A stretch of DNA of 8,992 nucleotides, from contig CAMLIU010000041.1 in assembly GCA_946479995.1 (NCBI GenBank), positions 1 to 8,992 of the forward strand, given 5' to 3'. The notes under the pieces are model-generated. The model saw nothing but the letters and a program-made list of their open reading frames with translations. It made no database searches and had not been told where the DNA came from. Origin of the DNA: an uncultured Gemmatimonadota bacterium. GTDB lineage: Bacteria; Gemmatimonadota; Gemmatimonadetes; Gemmatimonadales; Gemmatimonadaceae. Position 1 is the first letter of the stretch, and the number at the start of each line of letters is the position of its first letter. Positions 6,309-8,992 of the stretch are shown piece by piece. The position numbers and the translations under genes were made by a program.

Positions 6309-7215
6309 TGCCGGGCGGCGCGCGCCGCGCGTGCCGCAGCTTGTTCGGGTTCAGCATCCGGTAGAACGCCACCATCCCGTCCTCGCTGAACTCGATGGCC
6401 GTCGTGCACACGAGCTGATCGCCGTAACTGGTCGCGACGGCCGGCTCGCCGTTGAGCCAGGTCAGCTCGTGCCGCGCGAACGGCCACTTGCGCTCCATGC
6501 CGAGGAGGAGCCGCGTGATCCGGTCCGCACCCACGATCACGCGGCGCGATGCGGTGACGATCCCCCCGCCATCCGACGTCCACGTCGCATTCGGCGCGAC
6601 GAGGGAGAGCAGCGTGTCGCGGTCGCCGCTGCGCAGCGCGCCGAGGAAGCGCTCGGTGAGCGCCTCCTTCTCCTGCGCGGACATCGCGACCTGGCGACGC
6701 TCGTCGCGCAGCCGCTCGCGCGCGCGATGGATCAGCTGCCGGCACGCCGCCTCGCTCCGGTCCAGCACCTTCGCGATCTCGTCGTAGCCGGCGTCCAGCA
6801 CCTCGCGCAGCAGGAACGCCGCGCGCTCGTCCGGGCCGAGCCGCTCGAGGAGCACGAGGAACGCCATGGACAGGTCCGACGACAGCTCCGCCTGCCGGTC
6901 AGGCGCCGACGGCGCGTCGGTGGCGATCGGCTCCGGGAGCCAGGTGCCCACGTACTGCTCCCGCTCCCAGCTCGCGCTCCGCAGCCGGTCGATGGACAGC
7001 CGCGTGATGACGGCGACCAGCCACCCCTCCGGTGCGCGGATCTCCAGCGCGCTCGCCTGGTGCCAGCGGAGATACGCTTCCTGCGTCAGCTCCTGGGCGT
7101 CGTCCACCGAGCCCAGCATGCGGTAGGCGATGCCGAACAGGCGCGGACGGTATTGTTCGAAGAGGGCGGTACGGTCCAGTGCCGCCCCGTCCGCCGGATG
7201 CGTGGCCATGCTCAT
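6214..7215 (-). CDS. sigJ: ECF41-group RNA polymerase sigma factor (SigJ-like) with fused SnoaL-like domain
   Basis: This 333-residue protein is an ECF sigma factor. Region 2 is at about 16-80 (LFEQYRPRLFGIAYRMLGS), the WLPEP linker motif at 92-96, and region 4 at about 115-172 (LGPDERAAFLLREVL, YDEIAKVL, HRARERL). A SnoaL-like C-terminal domain (about 180-290) follows. The ECF41 signatures are present: WLP, DGGG (215-218) and NPNKL (289-293; the consensus is NPDKL). In this group the fused domain replaces a separate anti-sigma factor and tunes core-polymerase binding. ATG 7215 is chosen because an ECF41-type promoter lies immediately upstream; ATG 7209 is equally possible. Longer starts back to 7347 would place the promoter inside the gene. 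After NPNKL comes a 40-residue Pro/Ser/Arg-rich tail, longer than usual, much of it antisense to the DUF6582 gene. The divergent neighbour is a CMD gene, the classic ECF41 partner. Confidence 0.92.
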   Translation of the reverse strand: MSMATHPADGAALDRTALFEQYRPRLFGIAYRMLGSVDDAQELTQEAYLRWHQASALEIRAPEGWLVAVITRLSIDRLRSASWEREQYVGTWLPEPIATDAPSAPDRQAELSSDLSMAFLVLLERLGPDERAAFLLREVLDAGYDEIAKVLDRSEAACRQLIHRARERLRDERRQVAMSAQEKEALTERFLGALRSGDRDTLLSLVAPNATWTSDGGGIVTASRRVIVGADRITRLLLGMERKWPFARHELTWLNGEPAVATSYGDQLVCTTAIEFSEDGMVAFYRMLNPNKLRHARRAPPGITAPSCSCADASRAGASPTPSRPPRNASPPS

Positions 7216-7224
7216 GCCATCAGG

Positions 7225-7250
7225 GACGGACGAACTGCCTGCCTGTGACA
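7225..7250 (-). promoter_or_regulatory. ECF41-type promoter of the sigma-factor gene
   Basis: On the minus strand, TGTCACA (7250-7244) is followed by exactly 15 nt and then CGTC (7228-7225). It matches base for base, including spacing, the promoter facing the CMD gene, and the motif known for ECF41 factors. Transcription would begin near 7217-7220, only a few bases before the ATG at 7215, giving a very short or leaderless mRNA. Confidence 0.82.
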
Positions 7251-7268
7251 GCCACCCATCCGGGGAGC

Positions 7269-7294
7269 TGTCACAACGCGCGCGCCGTTCCGTC
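7269..7294 (+). promoter_or_regulatory. ECF41-type promoter of the CMD gene
   Basis: TGTCACA (7269-7275), a 15-nt spacer and CGTC (7291-7294) form the expected -35 and -10 of an ECF41-dependent promoter. Transcription would start near 7300, leaving about 46 nt of leader with a good ribosome-binding site. The -35 is 18 bp from that of the divergent promoter. Confidence 0.85.
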
Positions 7295-7331
7295 TGGGTT
7301 GATGAACGTCCCGCATCCATCAACGATAACG

Positions 7332-7337
7332 AAGGAG
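7332..7337 (+). promoter_or_regulatory. Ribosome-binding site of the CMD gene
   Basis: AAGGAG lies 9 nt before the ATG at 7347 and selects this start over the later in-frame ATGs at residues 5 and 8. Confidence 0.7.
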
Positions 7338-7346
7338 TGAACGACA

Positions 7347-7814
7347 ATGCCGGCGAGAATGAACGCGATGGCGGTGGCGCCCCAGGCCTACCACGCGATG
7401 TACGGGCTGGAGTCGTACATCCGCCAGTCCGGGCTGGAGCACGGGCTCATCCACCTGGTCAAGCTGCGCGTGTCGTACATGAACGGCTGCGCATACTGCG
7501 TGGACATGCACAGCAAGGACGCCCGCGCCCTCGGCGAGACGGAGCAGCGCATCTACTCCGTGCCGGTATGGCGCGAGACGCCCTTCTACACGCCGCGTGA
7601 GCGCGCCGCCTTCGCGTGGGCCGAGGTCGTGACCGCACTCGGGCCGCACGGGATCACCGACGCGGATTACGAGGCGGTGCGCAAGGAGTTCGACGAAGCG
7701 GAGCTGGTGCAGCTGACGATGGTCATCGTGACGATCAACGGCTGGAACCGCCTGAGCATCGCCCTCGGCACGGAGGTCGGAAGCTACCAGCCGAAGGCGA
7801 TGCAGGGGGCGTGA
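7347..7814 (+). CDS. Carboxymuconolactone decarboxylase (CMD) family, AhpD-like protein
   Basis: This is a 155-residue, all-helical cytoplasmic protein of the AhpD-like CMD family; members are thiol peroxidases or reductants acting on (hydro)peroxides. The active-site motif is NGCAYCVDMHSKDA, giving Cys48, Cys51 and His55, followed by LGETEQRIYSVPVWRETPFYTPRERAAFAWAE, typical of the family. The relatives I recall read LIELVKLRxSQINGC before the cysteines; here it is LIHLVKLRVSYMNGC, so His36 sits 12 residues before Cys48, where AhpD has its catalytic Glu118 (12 before Cys130). Length is normal. It is transcribed away from the ECF41 sigma gene from a promoter of the type that sigma should read, so it is probably the main target. 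Annotators may call it an alkylhydroperoxidase; whether it is active is uncertain given the Glu-to-His change. Confidence 0.93.
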   Translation: MPARMNAMAVAPQAYHAMYGLESYIRQSGLEHGLIHLVKLRVSYMNGCAYCVDMHSKDARALGETEQRIYSVPVWRETPFYTPRERAAFAWAEVVTALGPHGITDADYEAVRKEFDEAELVQLTMVIVTINGWNRLSIALGTEVGSYQPKAMQGA

Positions 7815-7830
7815 AGTCAGGGGGCCGCCC

Positions 7831-8001
7831 TCACCTCTTCGCGACCTCGGCCTCCCAGACGTCGCTCCGGCGATCCCCCACGGTGAAGTAGAAGCGGCGT
7901 CCGTCGGTGTCGAAATCGAAGTGACGGTCGCGCCAGAAGACGGAGGTACCGCGAGAGGGAGGGGCGCTGGACTGGCGGAGCATTCCGGGTCGCGCCATCA
8001 T
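7831..8001 (-). pseudogene. C-terminal fragment resembling a TolB/PD40-type beta-propeller protein
   Basis: On the minus strand a 56-codon frame ends at 7831 and holds TSVFWRDRHFDFDTDGRRFY, then FTVGDRRSDVWEAEVAKR. The DTDGRRFYFT and SDVW patterns, with the terminal basic residues, are like the last blade of TolB/PD40 propellers (SPDGxxFYFT...SDIW) that often end periplasmic or kinase-linked sensor proteins. Upstream the frame stops within about 55 nt at a TGA, and the region runs into the head-on lipoprotein gene, so the rest of such a protein is missing. A decayed or truncated gene is the best reading. If translated, ATG 8001, 7998 or 7983 could start it, but no Shine-Dalgarno is clear. An overlapping frame spanning 7817-8017 is Arg/Pro-rich and does not look real. 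Its end faces the CMD gene with a 16-nt gap. Confidence 0.5.
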
Positions 8002-8046
8002 AGTCGCGCTCGAGCACGCTTCATGGCGACTGTCGATCTCACCCCT

Positions 8047-8051
8047 GGAGG
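8047..8051 (+). promoter_or_regulatory. Ribosome-binding site of the lipoprotein gene
   Basis: GGAGG lies 6 nt before the ATG at 8058, ideal spacing. No convincing promoter hexamers were found in the preceding 60 nt. Confidence 0.7.
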
Positions 8052-8057
8052 CTCACC

Positions 8058-8507
8058 ATGCGAAGAGCGCTTCTCCTGATCGCAGCACTGGCAGCATGCA
8101 CGACGAAGCAGGGTACCGGACAGGATTCCGCGACCGCCACCGGCGATGTCGGCACCACGCTGCACGCGTCGGATGTCGCCGGAACGTGGACCGGCACCAC
8201 GATGGCGGGGACGACCGATTCCGTCGTCAGTCGCTGGAAGCTGGTCACGCAGAACGACTCGACGTCCATCGTCATCATCGAGGGCGCGCCCGACACGATC
8301 AGGGCGCACACTGTCTACGCCGCCGACAGCCTCGTCTCGACGTCGGAGCCATTCACGTTGCCTTCCATGCCGGGCACGAAGCTCACCTTCGTCGCGGTAG
8401 GACGGCTGGAGAACGGCAACCTGCGCGGCACGGTGATCGATCGCCTGGCGTCGAAGCCCGATTCGATCGTCGCCCGCGATCACTGGGAGGCGAAACGGGA
8501 GAAGTAG
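8058..8507 (+). CDS. Small predicted lipoprotein of unknown function
   Basis: This 149-residue protein begins with two arginines and a short hydrophobic stretch ending in the lipobox LAAC, so signal peptidase II should cleave before Cys14 and attach lipid. The mature 136 residues start with a Thr/Ser/Asp-rich linker (15-36), then a GTWTG turn and alternating strands rich in Thr, Val and Asp (about 40-145), suggesting a small lipocalin-like beta-barrel; GTWTG is a common first strand in such folds. The end is charged (WEAKREK). I do not recognise a named family. The start is fixed by GGAGG. It stands alone, closed by a strong hairpin after the stop. Envelope location, inner face of the outer membrane or periplasmic side, is inferred from the lipobox alone. 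Confidence 0.85.
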   Translation: MRRALLLIAALAACTTKQGTGQDSATATGDVGTTLHASDVAGTWTGTTMAGTTDSVVSRWKLVTQNDSTSIVIIEGAPDTIRAHTVYAADSLVSTSEPFTLPSMPGTKLTFVAVGRLENGNLRGTVIDRLASKPDSIVARDHWEAKREK

Positions 8508-8513
8508 GCTGGT

Positions 8514-8551
8514 TGCACAGAGCGCCGTCCAGTCGGACGGCGCTCTGTGCA
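8514..8551. terminator. Perfect 17-bp stem-loop after the lipoprotein gene
   Basis: The arms 8514-8530 and 8535-8551 are exact reverse complements (TGCACAGAGCGCCGTCC on the left) around the tetraloop AGTC. The stem starts 7 nt after the lipoprotein stop. Neither side has a run of Ts, so it is not a textbook intrinsic terminator. Because it is symmetric it could serve both the lipoprotein gene and the minus-strand gene ending at 8668. Confidence 0.65.
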
Positions 8552-8667
8552 TCTGGCTTCCGGATGGAGCGGCGGAAACGCGCCGCGTCCTCGGTTACAG
8601 CGGCGCCAGTGATCGCCTCGTCTCCCGACCGTCACGGAGAACGAGTCGCGACGGAATCGGCAGTGAT

Positions 8668-8992
8668 TCAGTACGCCCGCAGCTCCGTCTCGCGGATGTG
8701 CCGCAGCGTCCGGTCGTCGAGCAACAACTTGATCTCCGGCGCCATGAGCTCGACCTGCTCGTCGGCGAGCAACCCGCGGAGGTCGGCCGCCGTCACGAGC
8801 AACCGGTCGAACACGGCCGCCGTCGCCCGGCGCACGATGACCTTGCTCCCGTCGAGATCCACGTTGTCGCCCATCGCCGCGAGCTCCACGCTCGCCGCGC
8901 GCCAGATGGAATCGCGCGCGGCGATGTACTGGCCGCCGATGCGGGTCAGCTCCTTCACCTGCTCGGCCGTGAAGAGGAGCGAATCCTTCGCC
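8668..8992 (-). CDS. C-terminal end of an unidentified helical protein (5' end outside window)
   Basis: The last 107 residues of a protein whose start lies beyond the right edge. The frame is open to the border, so the GTG at 8958 is only an internal valine codon, not a likely start. The visible part is predicted helical and begins SLLFTAEQVKELTRIGGQYI, then AARDSIWRAASVELAAMG. The spacing of TAEQ, helix and RDSIW recalls the LTxxQ helices of Spy/CpxP-like proteins and a C-terminal region I associate with outer-membrane receptor-like proteins of Gemmatimonadota. A long second helix pair (VFDRLLVTAADLRGLLADEQ, then VELMAPEIKLLLD) and TLRHIRETELRAY finish it. The similarity is from memory and weak. 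The 116 nt between its stop and the hairpin hold nothing I can name. Confidence 0.75.
   Translation of the reverse strand, partial: AKDSLLFTAEQVKELTRIGGQYIAARDSIWRAASVELAAMGDNVDLDGSKVIVRRATAAVFDRLLVTAADLRGLLADEQVELMAPEIKLLLDDRTLRHIRETELRAY

Noticed and set aside
6316..6327. GC-only palindrome CGGCGCGCGCCG just after the DUF6582 stop
   Set aside because: It has no T run on either side, lies inside the sigma-factor coding frame, and such palindromes are expected by chance at this GC content.
7216..7347. N-terminal extension of the sigma factor back to 7347
   Set aside because: It would contain both ECF41-type promoters and the CMD leader, and the added residues do not resemble a sigma factor N-terminus.

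Overview
This is a GC-rich bacterial chromosomal window (roughly two-thirds G+C or more by eye) with Shine-Dalgarno-led genes, a lipoprotein and a eukaryote-like Ser/Thr kinase carrying an ATPase-TPR module. The protein style resembles soil and freshwater Gemmatimonadota, or a similar GC-rich Gram-negative lineage. That placement is an impression from family resemblance, not a computed result. No tRNA, rRNA, CRISPR array, insertion sequence or prophage was seen.

Left block, minus strand (1-2153): a compact sulfur-handling operon. In transcription order it encodes a rhodanese with a C-terminal YgaP/DUF2892-like membrane segment, a TauE/SafE-type exporter, and an MBL-fold persulfide-dioxygenase-like hydrolase that runs off the left edge. 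Upstream lies a near-consensus promoter (TTGACA, 17-nt spacer, TATTCT). A perfect 9-bp inverted repeat overlaps its -10 box, which is the geometry of a repressor operator. The likely job is sensing and disposing of reactive sulfur (persulfide/sulfite). The regulator is not in the window.

Middle block, plus strand (2241-6308): a leader with short repeats, then an 1149-residue Ser/Thr kinase fused to a STAND/AAA-type ATPase and a TPR-like helical region, without a visible DNA-binding or cyclase output domain. A small DUF6582-like protein with a strong ribosome-binding site follows.

Right-middle block (6214-7814): an ECF41 (SigJ-like) sigma factor with a fused SnoaL-like C-terminal domain, divergent from an AhpD-like carboxymuconolactone decarboxylase (CMD) gene. 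Both genes carry an identical promoter, TGTCACA-N15-CGTC, facing outward. This fits the motif known for ECF41 factors and predicts that the sigma factor drives both itself and the peroxidase-like gene. The CMD protein has histidine where the family usually has its proton-relay glutamate.

Right end (7831-8992): a 56-codon fragment that looks like the last blade of a TolB/PD40-type beta-propeller (probable gene remnant), a small lipoprotein gene, a perfect 17-bp hairpin, and the C-terminal end of an unidentified minus-strand gene.
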